In this document: positions 19,365 to 27,362 of the stretch, piece after piece
Numbering within the stretch: the first letter of the stretch is position 1
How the letters are laid out: each line of letters begins with the position of its first letter
From: Chryseobacterium ureilyticum
GTDB taxonomy: Bacteria > Bacteroidota > Bacteroidia > Flavobacteriales > Weeksellaceae
DNA length: 64,000 bases
Assembly (NCBI RefSeq): GCF_900156735.1
Contig: NZ_FTOL01000013.1
Location: 1-64,000, forward strand
Direction: 5' to 3'
The notes under the pieces: model-generated
Databases searched by the model: none
What the model saw: the letters and a program-made list of their open reading frames with translations, nothing else
Told to the model about the DNA's origin: nothing
Made by a program: the position numbers and the translations under genes

Positions 19365-19880
19365 ATGCAGAATTATAAGGATAAAACGGAACTGATCGAA
19401 GAGATAAAGAAACGATATTTTCTATATGATGAGGAGTTCAATGATATTAAAGAAGAAGAAAAAGATGTATTAAAACCTGATGTTGACAAAACACCATCAC
19501 AAAATATATCGTATCAGATCGGCTGGACTCTCCTCTTACTTCAGTGGGAGGCTGATGAAAAGAAAGGAATTGAAGTAAAAACACCTACTCCTGACTATAA
19601 ATGGAACAATTTAAAGGGATTGTATCAATCTTTTTATGATCAATATGGTTCTTACAGCTTAACTGACCAAAGAGAGCTTTTACAAAAACAGGTCAATGAA
19701 ATTATAGAATGGATTGAAAGTATCGATGATAAAATCCTGTTTGAGCCCGAACAAAGAAAATGGGCAACTACACCTGCAAAATGGGCTGTCTGGAAATGGA
19801 TACATATTAATACAGTCGCTCCTTTTAAAAACTTTAGAGCGCAGCTACGGAAATGGAAAAAAGAAAAAGGTACAGAATAA
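19365..19880 (+). CDS. ClbS/DfsB-family four-helix protein
   Basis: 171-residue cytoplasmic protein. The segment NISYQIGWTLLLLQWEADEKKG and the tail KWAVWKWIHINTVAPFKNFRAQLRKWKK are typical of the ClbS/DfsB (DUF1706) family, four-helix DinB-like proteins. The founding member ClbS protects against colibactin by hydrolysing its cyclopropane warhead, but most members are uncharacterised. It begins 4 nt after cydB, so it is read with cydAB; why is unclear. Its stop codon lies inside the loop of the terminator. Confidence 0.8.
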   Translation: MQNYKDKTELIEEIKKRYFLYDEEFNDIKEEEKDVLKPDVDKTPSQNISYQIGWTLLLLQWEADEKKGIEVKTPTPDYKWNNLKGLYQSFYDQYGSYSLTDQRELLQKQVNEIIEWIESIDDKILFEPEQRKWATTPAKWAVWKWIHINTVAPFKNFRAQLRKWKKEKGTE

Positions 19881-19893
19881 CTCTGTACCTTTT
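19865..19893. terminator. Bidirectional terminator between cydAB-ClbS and the delta-60 gene
   Basis: AAAAGGTACAGA (19865-19876) and TCTGTACCTTTT (19882-19893) form a perfect 12-bp stem around a 5-nt loop that contains part of the stop codon. It can serve both converging genes. Confidence 0.85.
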
Positions 19894-19902
19894 ATATTAT
19901 AT

Positions 19903-21288
19903 TTATTTTTTTATAATTTTTTTACTGTAAGTATTCTTACTTGTCTTTATTTCTGCGATATAATCTCCAGAGGGTAAAAACTTCAGATTACTTTTTAATT
20001 CTGTCCCAGTAAATACTAATCTTCCATCTATTGCATAAATATTTAACTTTTGTAATTTTTCGTTAGCATTTAATTCAATAGTAAGAATGTCTTCTATTGG
20101 ATTGGGGTATATCTGTAATTTCTGAATATTTGCTTCAGACACCTGTAAAGCACCATCAACTCTTTTATATCTTATAATTCCAAGCTTATTAGTTGTCATA
20201 CTTAATCTGGTTGACGCACTTGCCTTGTAAAATCCATCATTTGTTTTGACACCCTTAAATATACCCTCACTTTGAGTGTTTAGAAAATAAGAACTTCCTC
20301 CGTTAAAATTCGTATCTAAAATACCTGAACTTGTGATTTTTCCTATAAAAATGAATGATGAACTATATTTTGTACCATGTCCAAATATCAAAATTGAGTT
20401 ATCATCGTCAAACTCTATATTTCTACCCCACACAGGTACATCTCCAAACATAGGATAGACCGGATTAAAAGAAGATATTACAAATGTACCATTAGTTCCA
20501 AACGATATATCTTTTTGACCACTCGTTGTATATTTTTCAATTTTATAATAATCAAACAGAAAGATCTCGCCTATATTATTAATATAAAATTGTACACTTG
20601 AATTCAATATGTCTATACTCCCCTGATTACCAAATGAATTATCTATTTCACCTTGGGTTGTATACTTTATTAATTTATAATTTGTACTTGAATCTCTCAA
20701 TAAAAAAAAGCTATTGTTTACTCCTTTTAAAATAGAACGAACACCAACTCCAAAATATTTCATTCCAAAGCCTGTATCATAATTTCCATTAGGTAAAACT
20801 CTAAAAGTACTTACTGCATAATCTGTACTTTTTGTAAAAACATATACTGATCCATCTTCGTTTACAAGAATATTGGTTATTTTAGAATTATTTAAGTCAC
20901 CAAAATTAGCAAAACCGTTTTGTCCATATGACAAATCAATAGTTCCATTTATATTATATTTTACGATCTGATTAAAAGAATAAAGATAAATTCCGTTAAG
21001 TGTTATTAAGAAATCCATTCCATTAGGGTTAAACGAACCATTTTGTCCAAAATTTGGATCTAAAGTTCCATTATCCAGAAATTTCTTTATAAAATTAGGA
21101 TGCACACAATAAATATCCCCATTTTTCATTATTAAATTCTCAGGATTTCTAGTATTATTAAAAATGTACTCAAAAGTATCGGGAACTGTTACAACATTAT
21201 AAGTATAATCCCTTTGCACATAATATTGCTGCCCATACACAATATTTACTATTAACAGTAAAAAAAGAAGTGGAAACGTTTTTTTCAT
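19903..21288 (-). CDS. Delta-60 repeat T9SS-sorted protein (paralogue 1)
   Basis: 461 residues with signal MKKTFPLLFLLLIVNIVYGQ. The body repeats the pattern L-D-x-x-F-G-x-x-G (for example GTLDPNFGQNG, GTIDLSYGQNG, GEIDNSFGNQG) roughly every 45-60 residues, the delta-60 repeat thought to form a beta-propeller-like fold. The C-terminus (IYPNPIEDILTIELNANEK ... KKIIKK) is a type A T9SS sorting domain, so the protein is exported and probably surface-attached. Its neighbour is a diverged copy. Ligand unknown. Confidence 0.85.
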   Translation of the reverse strand: MKKTFPLLFLLLIVNIVYGQQYYVQRDYTYNVVTVPDTFEYIFNNTRNPENLIMKNGDIYCVHPNFIKKFLDNGTLDPNFGQNGSFNPNGMDFLITLNGIYLYSFNQIVKYNINGTIDLSYGQNGFANFGDLNNSKITNILVNEDGSVYVFTKSTDYAVSTFRVLPNGNYDTGFGMKYFGVGVRSILKGVNNSFFLLRDSSTNYKLIKYTTQGEIDNSFGNQGSIDILNSSVQFYINNIGEIFLFDYYKIEKYTTSGQKDISFGTNGTFVISSFNPVYPMFGDVPVWGRNIEFDDDNSILIFGHGTKYSSSFIFIGKITSSGILDTNFNGGSSYFLNTQSEGIFKGVKTNDGFYKASASTRLSMTTNKLGIIRYKRVDGALQVSEANIQKLQIYPNPIEDILTIELNANEKLQKLNIYAIDGRLVFTGTELKSNLKFLPSGDYIAEIKTSKNTYSKKIIKK

Positions 21289-21298
21289 GGTTTTTCCC

Positions 21299-21306
21299 CA
21301 AATTTA
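21299..21306 (-). promoter_or_regulatory. -7 box of delta-60 paralogue 1
   Basis: TAAATTTG on the minus strand, 10 nt before the ATG at 21288. Confidence 0.55.
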
Positions 21307-21408
21307 AGCTTTTTTATTACAATATAAAAAACTTATTGTATATTTATTAAAATGAAAAAAAAAGTATAAAATAGCTCTACACCTATTTAATATATTTATA
21401 ATAATTAA

Positions 21409-22797
21409 TTATTTTTTTATTATTTTTTTTCTATAAGTATTATTATTTGTCTTTATTTCTGCAATATAATCTCCAGAAGATAGAAACTTCAGATTACTTT
21501 TTAATTCTGTCCCGGTAAATACTAATCTTCCATCTATTGCATAAATATTTAACTTTTGTAATTTTTCGTTAGCATTTAATTCAATAGTAAGAATGTCTTC
21601 TATTGGATTGGGATAAACTGACAGTTTAGTACTAGCTATTTCTTTAACACTAAGATTCGCAACATCATTAGTACGGAGATACTTTGTAATTCCAACAGAC
21701 CCATATGAAAGTCCAAAGCCTGCAAAATAGTCAGAACATATATAGGAATTATCATTTAATATATTTACATCTGTAATCGCTGCCTTTATTCTTTTATAGT
21801 AAAATGAATTTCCATTATTAAAACTATTATCCAATGTACCATCTGTATTGAACCTAATAATTACAGCTGTAACTTTATCCAAAGAATTTTGATTTTCACC
21901 AGTTCCTCCAAACAACAAAATTCTTCCGGTAGAATCTACTTTTAGCACTCTTATAAATTGTGGTCCTAATAAATAATCGGGATACCAATTATCACCCGCA
22001 GGTAATTGAAAAGTAGCAACACCATTAGTACCAAACGAAGTATCCCTAACCCCGTTCTCATTATATTTCTTAAGCTCAACAGGATAGCGTTCAGAAACAA
22101 ATATATCTCCGGTGTATTTGTTAACCCCTATTCCAATAACACCCCAACTAGAAGAGGATTCTGAAACTCTGAGTATTCCCTGTATACCAAAATTTAAATC
22201 CTGAGCTCCTGATAAATTATACTTCTTAAATTGGTAATCTGATATCTTTACAATAATTGCGGTGTTTGTAATAAAAAAAGATTTAACTCCCGTTATTAAT
22301 GAAAAACTGCTATCTAGCTGCCCAGTAGGTTTAATCTTATATAGCGAATTGTCTTTTTTTACAAATAATCCCAAATCATGATTGATCTCAATAGAGTAGA
22401 TAGTTTGTCCCATATCGAAATAACCATTATTACCAAAACTTGTATCAAGGTTTCCATTTACATCATACTTTGCAATTATGCCATTGCTTGCCAAAAATAT
22501 ATTCTGGTCATTAACTGCTATAGCACCTGCGTTAACATTAGAGTGTACTAGTGGAATAACAGAAGTAGAAACTCCATTAACACCAAAGCTTAGATCATTC
22601 TCACCATTTGGTAATATTTTTCTTAAATAATTACTCTGATAAATATAAGAATAACCTAGAGGAGAGGATGCAGACTTAGTAGTAGAGCTTCTAGAAACTC
22701 TTGATGGAAGATGGTAATTAATATCTTCTCCTACATAGTATTGCTGGGCATTAATATTAAAAAAGAAAAGCAAAAAAAGTGTGTTAAAAATTCTCAT
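21409..22797 (-). CDS. Delta-60 repeat T9SS-sorted protein (paralogue 2)
   Basis: 462 residues, signal MRIFNTLFLLFFFNINAQ, delta-60 motifs such as GENDLSFGVNG, GNLDTSFGNNG and GVRDTSFGTNG, and a type A T9SS sorting domain. The body differs strongly from paralogue 1, but the last ~75 codons are almost the same at DNA level. Each gene has its own -7 box. Probably a surface protein of unknown ligand. Confidence 0.85.
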   Translation of the reverse strand: MRIFNTLFLLFFFNINAQQYYVGEDINYHLPSRVSRSSTTKSASSPLGYSYIYQSNYLRKILPNGENDLSFGVNGVSTSVIPLVHSNVNAGAIAVNDQNIFLASNGIIAKYDVNGNLDTSFGNNGYFDMGQTIYSIEINHDLGLFVKKDNSLYKIKPTGQLDSSFSLITGVKSFFITNTAIIVKISDYQFKKYNLSGAQDLNFGIQGILRVSESSSSWGVIGIGVNKYTGDIFVSERYPVELKKYNENGVRDTSFGTNGVATFQLPAGDNWYPDYLLGPQFIRVLKVDSTGRILLFGGTGENQNSLDKVTAVIIRFNTDGTLDNSFNNGNSFYYKRIKAAITDVNILNDNSYICSDYFAGFGLSYGSVGITKYLRTNDVANLSVKEIASTKLSVYPNPIEDILTIELNANEKLQKLNIYAIDGRLVFTGTELKSNLKFLSSGDYIAEIKTNNNTYRKKIIKK

Positions 22798-22822
22798 GGT
22801 TAAGTTTTAAGTTATTTTTTTA

Positions 22823-22830
22823 CAAAGTTA
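22823..22830 (-). promoter_or_regulatory. -7 box of delta-60 paralogue 2
   Basis: TAACTTTG on the minus strand, 25 nt before the ATG at 22797. Confidence 0.5.
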
Positions 22831-22890
22831 TTTTTTTTAATAAAAAAGCTCTCACAATCTATTAAAAATATTACTGATATATAAATATAT

Positions 22891-22922
22891 AAGAGGCTAC
22901 CTCTAAAACGAGATAGCCTCTT
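22891..22922 (-). terminator. Terminator after lysS
   Basis: AAGAGGCTACCTC pairs with GAGATAGCCTCTT (one mismatch) around a short loop, 24 nt after the lysS stop. Confidence 0.8.
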
Positions 22923-22945
22923 ACAATATTATAAAGCAGATGATA

Positions 22946-24643
22946 TTATGCCAGTTTCATCAAAAGATTCTCATCTATTTTCTCAACTTTCACAATATTA
23001 TTTTTTGTCAAAGTCTTAGAAGCTTTATCCCATTTTTTACCGGACAACTGGCTTCTTTCTTTTACTTCAGCTAAAGACATCGCCTCTTCCTGAGAATTAA
23101 GGATTTCAAGAATTACTTTTTCATCTTCTCCCAATTCAATTTGAGGAACAGCTTTTTCCGGTCTCATCTGAGGGAAGAATAGCACTTCCTGGATAGAAGC
23201 ATTGTTCGTTAAGAACATGATCAATCTGTCCATACCGATTCCTAATCCAGATGTAGGAGGCATCCCATATTCAAGCGCTCTTAAGAAGTCCTGATCGATG
23301 AACATTGCCTCGTCATCCCCTCTTTCAGATAAAGCCATCTGAGCTTCAAAACGCTCTCTCTGATCAATCGGGTCATTAAGCTCTGAATAAGCATTTGCGA
23401 TTTCTTTACCACAAACCATCAATTCAAAACGCTCAGTTAAGCCTTCTTTGCTTCTGTGCTTCTTAGTCAGTGGAGACATTTCAACAGGATAATCCGTAAT
23501 GAAAGTCGGTTGAATGAAGTTTCCTTCACACTTTTCACCGAAGATTTCATCAATTAATTTTCCTTTACCCATCGTCTCATTCACTTCAATACCGATAGAT
23601 TTTGCGAAGTCAAATAATTCCTTCTCAGTTTTTCCGGTAATATCGAAACCAGTGAATTTCAGGATTGCTTCCGTCATAGAAACTCTTGGGTAAGGTGCTT
23701 TGAAATCTACTTCATGCTCCCCGAAAGTAGCCGTTGTAGTTCCATTTACCTGAATCGCACAGAATTCTAATAATTTCTCTGTGAAATCCATCATCCAGTT
23801 GTAGTCTTTGTAAGCAACATAGATTTCCATTGCTGTAAACTCCGGGTTGTGCGTTCTGTCCATCCCTTCGTTTCTGAAGTTTTTAGAGAACTCATATACT
23901 CCGTCAAAACCACCTACGATCAATCTTTTCAGATATAATTCGTTGGCAATTCTTAAATATAATGGAATATCTAAAGCATTGTGGTGCGTGATGAAAGGCT
24001 TAGCCGCAGCTCCACCAGGAATAGATTGTAGGATTGGAGTTTCCACTTCAAAATATCCTGCATCGTTGAAGAAAGTTCTCATTGCATTGAACAATTTCGT
24101 TCTCTTCACGAAAATTTCTTTTACCTGTGGATTTACCGTTAAATCTACATAACGTTGTCTGTATCTCAATTCCGGATCTGTAAATCCGTCGTGTACAACA
24201 CCATTTTCGTCTGTTTTTGCCTGAGGTAAAGGACGTAAAGCCTTAGTAAGAAGCGTAAAGTTCTTTACTAAAACCGTCTTCTCACCTACCTGAGTGGTAA
24301 ATAATTCTCCTTCAATACCGATAATATCACCGATATCTAAAAGGTGCTTGTAAACTTCATTATATAATTCTTTATCTTCTCCCGGACAGATTTCGTCTCT
24401 GTTGAAGTAAACCTGGATTTTTCCTTTAGAATCCTGCAATTCTGCAAAAGAAGCCTTCCCTTGAATTCTGCGTGACATCAATCTACCAGCGATCTTCACC
24501 TGTTTACTTTCAGAAAAGTCCTGTTTTATAGATTCTGTAGTATCTGTGATTGTATACTCATCCGCAGGGAACGCATTAATCCCCATTTCAGTCAGCTTGT
24601 TCAGCTTTTCTCTTCTAATGATTTCTTGTTCTGATAATTGCAT
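22946..24643 (-). CDS. lysS: Lysyl-tRNA synthetase, class II
   Basis: Charges tRNA-Lys. 565 residues: N-terminal OB-fold anticodon-binding domain (VKIAGRLMSRRIQGKASFAE) followed by the class II catalytic domain with motif 2 (FRNEGMDRTHNPEFTAMEIY) and motif 3 (GLGIGMDRLIMFL). After the usual end, near residue 495, there is a C-terminal extension of about 70 residues (ILEILNSQEEAMSLAEVKE...) that looks like a small winged-helix-type domain. Essential housekeeping gene, monocistronic. Confidence 0.96.
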   Translation of the reverse strand: MQLSEQEIIRREKLNKLTEMGINAFPADEYTITDTTESIKQDFSESKQVKIAGRLMSRRIQGKASFAELQDSKGKIQVYFNRDEICPGEDKELYNEVYKHLLDIGDIIGIEGELFTTQVGEKTVLVKNFTLLTKALRPLPQAKTDENGVVHDGFTDPELRYRQRYVDLTVNPQVKEIFVKRTKLFNAMRTFFNDAGYFEVETPILQSIPGGAAAKPFITHHNALDIPLYLRIANELYLKRLIVGGFDGVYEFSKNFRNEGMDRTHNPEFTAMEIYVAYKDYNWMMDFTEKLLEFCAIQVNGTTTATFGEHEVDFKAPYPRVSMTEAILKFTGFDITGKTEKELFDFAKSIGIEVNETMGKGKLIDEIFGEKCEGNFIQPTFITDYPVEMSPLTKKHRSKEGLTERFELMVCGKEIANAYSELNDPIDQRERFEAQMALSERGDDEAMFIDQDFLRALEYGMPPTSGLGIGMDRLIMFLTNNASIQEVLFFPQMRPEKAVPQIELGEDEKVILEILNSQEEAMSLAEVKERSQLSGKKWDKASKTLTKNNIVKVEKIDENLLMKLA

Positions 24644-24665
24644 TTCTTATTTTTCTAAAAGCATA

Positions 24666-24673
24666 CAAATTTA
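24666..24673 (-). promoter_or_regulatory. lysS promoter
   Basis: TAAATTTG on the minus strand is preceded, 20 nt upstream, by TTG, close to the usual spacing for the -33 element. GTCA-N4-TGAC lies between them. Leader about 16-18 nt. Confidence 0.6.
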
Positions 24674-24756
24674 GTCATTTTTGACCTGATCGTCAATTGA
24701 TTTTTTCAGAAATTTTAAAAAGTGGCTAAGATATGGGGAACTAGACGTTGAGATAA

Positions 24757-24789
24757 GGGGTGCGGGATTCGAGGTGCGAGGTATGAAGT
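24757..24789. repeat. Degenerate GC-rich intergenic repeat
   Basis: A run built from units close to GGTGCGAG (ggtgcggga, ttcgaggtgcgaggt, atgaagt) stands out from the A+T-rich surroundings between lysS and rlmF. Similar runs are, as I recall, scattered between genes in Flavobacteriia. Role unknown. Confidence 0.3.
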
Positions 24790-24832
24790 TCGGAATTTAA
24801 GCTATCACTATATTAGGGTAAGCTTTGATCTT

Positions 24833-25750
24833 TTATATTTTCCTGTCCTTTTTAGGAACAAACGTCCAGACCAGTATTCTGCTTATCTTCTGTCCCTGAG
24901 CCATGTCAACTATTTTGAACTCTGCCTTTAACTTTTTTAAAAGCGAAGTCAGTTTAGGCAAATTATCCTTTTTGGAAACCAGACACGTAAACCAAAGAAT
25001 CTGTGATGAATAATCCACACTCTCATTAATCATATTGGTAATGAACCTCAATTCACCTCCTTCACACCATAATTCCGATTGTTGACCTCCAAAATTAAGT
25101 AATGATTTCTGACTCTTTGACTTATTTAAATTCCTGTTTTTCCTCATATTTCCTTTTATCATAGACTCTTTTGAATCATGAAAAGGAGGATTACACATAG
25201 AAAATGTAAACTTATCTTCGGAACCGATAATATTCTTAAATATATGATTGGAATCAGGTTGATGCAGGAGTTCTATCCCGGATGCCACCTCGGGATTCTG
25301 ATCTAAAATATGACGGGCATTTTTTAATGAATCTTCATTGATATCTGTACCAAGCATCTGCCAGCCATAGGATTGATGCGATATTAAAGGATACACAAGA
25401 TTGGCTCCTACTCCAATATCCAAACCTTTTACAGAAGTTCCTTCCGGGATCTTTCCGTTGCCTTCTGCTAATAAATCCGCAATATAATGTACATAATCTG
25501 CTCTTCCCGGAATGGGAGGACAAAGATTAGAATCAGGAATATCCCAGCCTTTAATATTATAAAAGTGTTGTAATAAAGCTTTATTAAGCAGTTTAACAGC
25601 TTGTGGAATACTGAAATTGATCGTTCTTGTCTGATAAGCATTGACAAAAACATAGTGATTCAGTTCTGGCACACAAGAAATGAGCTGATCAAAATCATAG
25701 GGATTACGATGCAGATTTCTTGTGTGCAGACTGGATTTTTCGGTGGACAT
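24833..25750 (-). CDS. rlmF: 23S rRNA (adenine-1618-N6)-methyltransferase
   Basis: SAM-dependent methylation of A1618 in 23S rRNA. 305 residues. The start LHTRNLHRNPYDFDQLI and PPIPGRADYVHYIADLL are typical of RlmF. The SAM site is GLDIGVGANLVYPLI, and CNPPFHDS is the NPPF motif of N6-adenine methyltransferases. It follows the cytochrome gene by 3 nt, so it is last in a three-gene operon. Confidence 0.92.
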   Translation of the reverse strand: MSTEKSSLHTRNLHRNPYDFDQLISCVPELNHYVFVNAYQTRTINFSIPQAVKLLNKALLQHFYNIKGWDIPDSNLCPPIPGRADYVHYIADLLAEGNGKIPEGTSVKGLDIGVGANLVYPLISHQSYGWQMLGTDINEDSLKNARHILDQNPEVASGIELLHQPDSNHIFKNIIGSEDKFTFSMCNPPFHDSKESMIKGNMRKNRNLNKSKSQKSLLNFGGQQSELWCEGGELRFITNMINESVDYSSQILWFTCLVSKKDNLPKLTSLLKKLKAEFKIVDMAQGQKISRILVWTFVPKKDRKI

Positions 25751-25753
25751 GTT

Positions 25754-26125
25754 TTATTTTTTCTGGCTTAAAATATATTCCACCATTTTTTTAGCATCTT
25801 CTTTAGATACTTGTGGATGGGCAGCCATAGGGACACCTCCCCAAACTCCACTTCCGCCTTCTATAATCTTGGAAGCCAGCAGATCAATATCCTTTTCAGA
25901 ATATTTACCCGCTATTTCCTGATAAGAAGGTCCTATCATTCTTTCATTGACAGCGTGACATCCTGAACAATCCAACGTTTCAATGATCTGATCACCCGAA
26001 AGATTGGATTTTGCCGGTGCTGACACAGGTGCAGCATCGGAAGACGCTACTTCTGCCGTATTTTCTTTTTTAGAACAGGAAAAGATCAAAAGACCTAATG
26101 TTCCTGCCAAAAGTAATTTTTTCAT
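25754..26125 (-). CDS. Monohaem cytochrome c lipoprotein
   Basis: 123-residue lipoprotein (MKKLLLAGTLGLLIFSC) with one haem c site, CSGCH, followed by AVNERMIGPSYQEIAGKY. Met in GGVPMAAHP is the likely sixth haem ligand. This is the compact class I cytochrome c seen as an electron shuttle in the periplasm. A low-complexity Ala/Ser/Pro linker of about 25 residues ties it to the membrane. It overlaps the preceding gene by 1 nt (TAATG). Confidence 0.88.
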   Translation of the reverse strand: MKKLLLAGTLGLLIFSCSKKENTAEVASSDAAPVSAPAKSNLSGDQIIETLDCSGCHAVNERMIGPSYQEIAGKYSEKDIDLLASKIIEGGSGVWGGVPMAAHPQVSKEDAKKMVEYILSQKK

Positions 26126-26334
26126 TATTTTTTCGCTGTAGAATCTGTTTTAGCAGCTTCAGGAGCAGGGGTTGCAGCAGCTGGAGCAGCCGTTTTAGCA
26201 GTAGAATCTACAACTGTAGTTGCTTCTGGCTCTTCAAGCATAGTGTTACTATCTTGTAATGAATGATCTGCTTTTTTTGAGCAGCTAGCTAATAATAAAC
26301 CTCCGATAAATGCGATTGCTAATACTTTTTTCAT
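26125..26334 (-). CDS. Small Ala/Thr/Pro-rich lipoprotein
   Basis: 69 residues: signal MKKVLAIAFIGGLLLASC with lipobox Cys, then a low-complexity chain rich in Ala, Thr, Pro and acidic residues ending DSTAKK. No domain. It is the first gene of the operon with cytochrome c and rlmF and shares the same linker style as the cytochrome. Possibly a spacer or accessory lipoprotein; function unknown. Confidence 0.7.
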   Translation of the reverse strand: MKKVLAIAFIGGLLLASCSKKADHSLQDSNTMLEEPEATTVVDSTAKTAAPAAATPAPEAAKTDSTAKK

Positions 26335-26353
26335 TTTTTCTATAAAATTTAGA

Positions 26354-26361
26354 CAAAAGTA
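26354..26361 (-). promoter_or_regulatory. -7 box of the lipoprotein-cytochrome-rlmF operon
   Basis: TACTTTTG on the minus strand, 19 nt before the ATG at 26334. Confidence 0.55.
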
Positions 26362-26470
26362 TAAAAAATAAGCTTTTAAAACGATGATATATCCCCACTT
26401 TAAAGATATTTTTTTATAATTTTAATGGAATTATTGCTGTTTAATAAGGTGATATTTCTAAATTTAGCCT

Positions 26471-27115
26471 ATGGTTTTAATTTCAAAAATTCTGTTTTTC
26501 ACCAGCCATCATGGTTTTTATACTGTGATTATTCTTTTTTTGTTCTTTGGGTTGCTTTCAATGCTTACCAAAAAAGCATGGTTTTTGATTCCAATCATTC
26601 CTTTAGCCATCTTAAATGGATTTGGCGGACAGTTTTTAAACGCCTGGTTTCTGAATAAGTACGGGGTAGAAAGCACTGCTGTTATCACCTCTGATGTAGA
26701 AACCAACTCTACATTAAATGAAATGTACATCCACGATTATGAAGCTATTGTCAAAAAACAGGATGGGAAATACATTTCAACCTTTTTCTCTACTACAACA
26801 GCTTCTATCTACCCTATCGAAAATGCAATCAGAATTCCACGGGTGGAACAGACTTTTCCTGTTAAGTATATTCCCGGGTACGAAAAAAACATTGTTATTC
26901 TTTATAATCAATCTGAAGAAGGGAAAGCAGTACTTAAATACTCAAAACTTGCCCCTGTAAATTCGGCTAGAATTAAGTATGAAACAGATAAAACGAATAA
27001 AGAATTTATCAAAGAATACATCTCAGCCTTAGAAGATTACGTTAAAAACTATGACGATAAAGATTCTAAATTAAAAATTGAAGAATTAAAGCAAGAACTG
27101 GAGCTCCTAAAGTGA
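26471..27115 (+). CDS. Membrane protein, DUF3592-like
   Basis: 214 residues. Two N-terminal helices (FYTVIILFLFFGLLSML and FLIPIIPLAILNGFGG) are followed by a soluble part with ESTAVITSDVETN... YIHDYEAIVKKQDGKY and PVKYIPGYEKNIVIL, a layout like DUF3592 proteins. The last ~40 residues form a charged, probably coiled-coil helix. No known function. It lies directly upstream of the trp leader but stops 63 nt before the trp -7 box. Confidence 0.6.
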   Translation: MVLISKILFFTSHHGFYTVIILFLFFGLLSMLTKKAWFLIPIIPLAILNGFGGQFLNAWFLNKYGVESTAVITSDVETNSTLNEMYIHDYEAIVKKQDGKYISTFFSTTTASIYPIENAIRIPRVEQTFPVKYIPGYEKNIVILYNQSEEGKAVLKYSKLAPVNSARIKYETDKTNKEFIKEYISALEDYVKNYDDKDSKLKIEELKQELELLK

Positions 27116-27178
27116 TATATCCCAATATTAATTTTTTGTTTTTTTGAAGTTTTTTGTTTTTTGTATTAAAAAAATCTC

Positions 27179-27186
27179 TACATTTG
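27179..27186 (+). promoter_or_regulatory. trp operon -7 box
   Basis: TACATTTG matches TAnnTTTG; a TTG lies 15 nt upstream (another 22 nt upstream). Only 4 nt separate the box from the trpL ATG, so transcription would begin at or within a base or two of the start codon. Confidence 0.65.
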
Positions 27187-27190
27187 TCCC

Positions 27191-27268
27191 ATGTTTAATA
27201 ATAGCAACAATATTTGGTGGTGGCTTTCAAACTCTTCGTCGGGTCTGAAGTTATTGTCATGTTATTAA
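27191..27268 (+). CDS. trpL: trp leader peptide with three consecutive Trp codons
   Basis: A 25-residue frame starting MFNNSNNIWWWLSN. Three tandem TGG codons (27215-27223) are followed at once by the left arm of a hairpin (27224-27234), and a terminator lies between the peptide and trpE. This is the classic layout of ribosome-mediated attenuation: when charged tRNA-Trp is scarce, a ribosome stalled on the TGG codons stops hairpin 1:2 forming. Too short for ordinary gene callers. No Shine-Dalgarno site can exist if the mRNA is leaderless. Confidence 0.88.
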   Translation: MFNNSNNIWWWLSNSSSGLKLLSCY

Positions 27269-27333
27269 ACCAACAGCAGATATAAACAAAACAATATACA
27301 AGGCTTTGACGGATTCCGTTGAAGCCTTTTTTT
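27224..27333 (+). promoter_or_regulatory. trp attenuator (1:2, 2:3 and 3:4 pairings)
   Basis: Arm 1 CTTTCAAACTC (27224-27234) can pair with arm 2 GGGTCTGAAG (27241-27250), with one bulge and one mismatch. Arm 2 (GTCTGAAG) can instead pair with arm 3 CTTTGAC (27304-27310), seven pairs and one bulge, as the antiterminator. Arms 3 and 4 form the terminator AAGGCTTTGACGG / CCGTTGAAGCCTT, a 13-bp stem with two G-U pairs, then seven T residues. All three pairings are read by eye. Confidence 0.75.
27300..27333 (+). terminator. Attenuator terminator before trpE
   Basis: 13-bp stem with a 3-nt loop (27300-27328) followed by a T-run, 30 nt upstream of trpE. Confidence 0.88.
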
Positions 27334-27362
27334 ATTCCTAAAATCTAAAAATAAAACAACAG

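Noticed and set aside
26425..26658. Plus-strand frame overlapping the DUF3592-like gene
   Set aside because: It covers the same DNA in another frame and lacks the clear helices and the longer length of the accepted frame.
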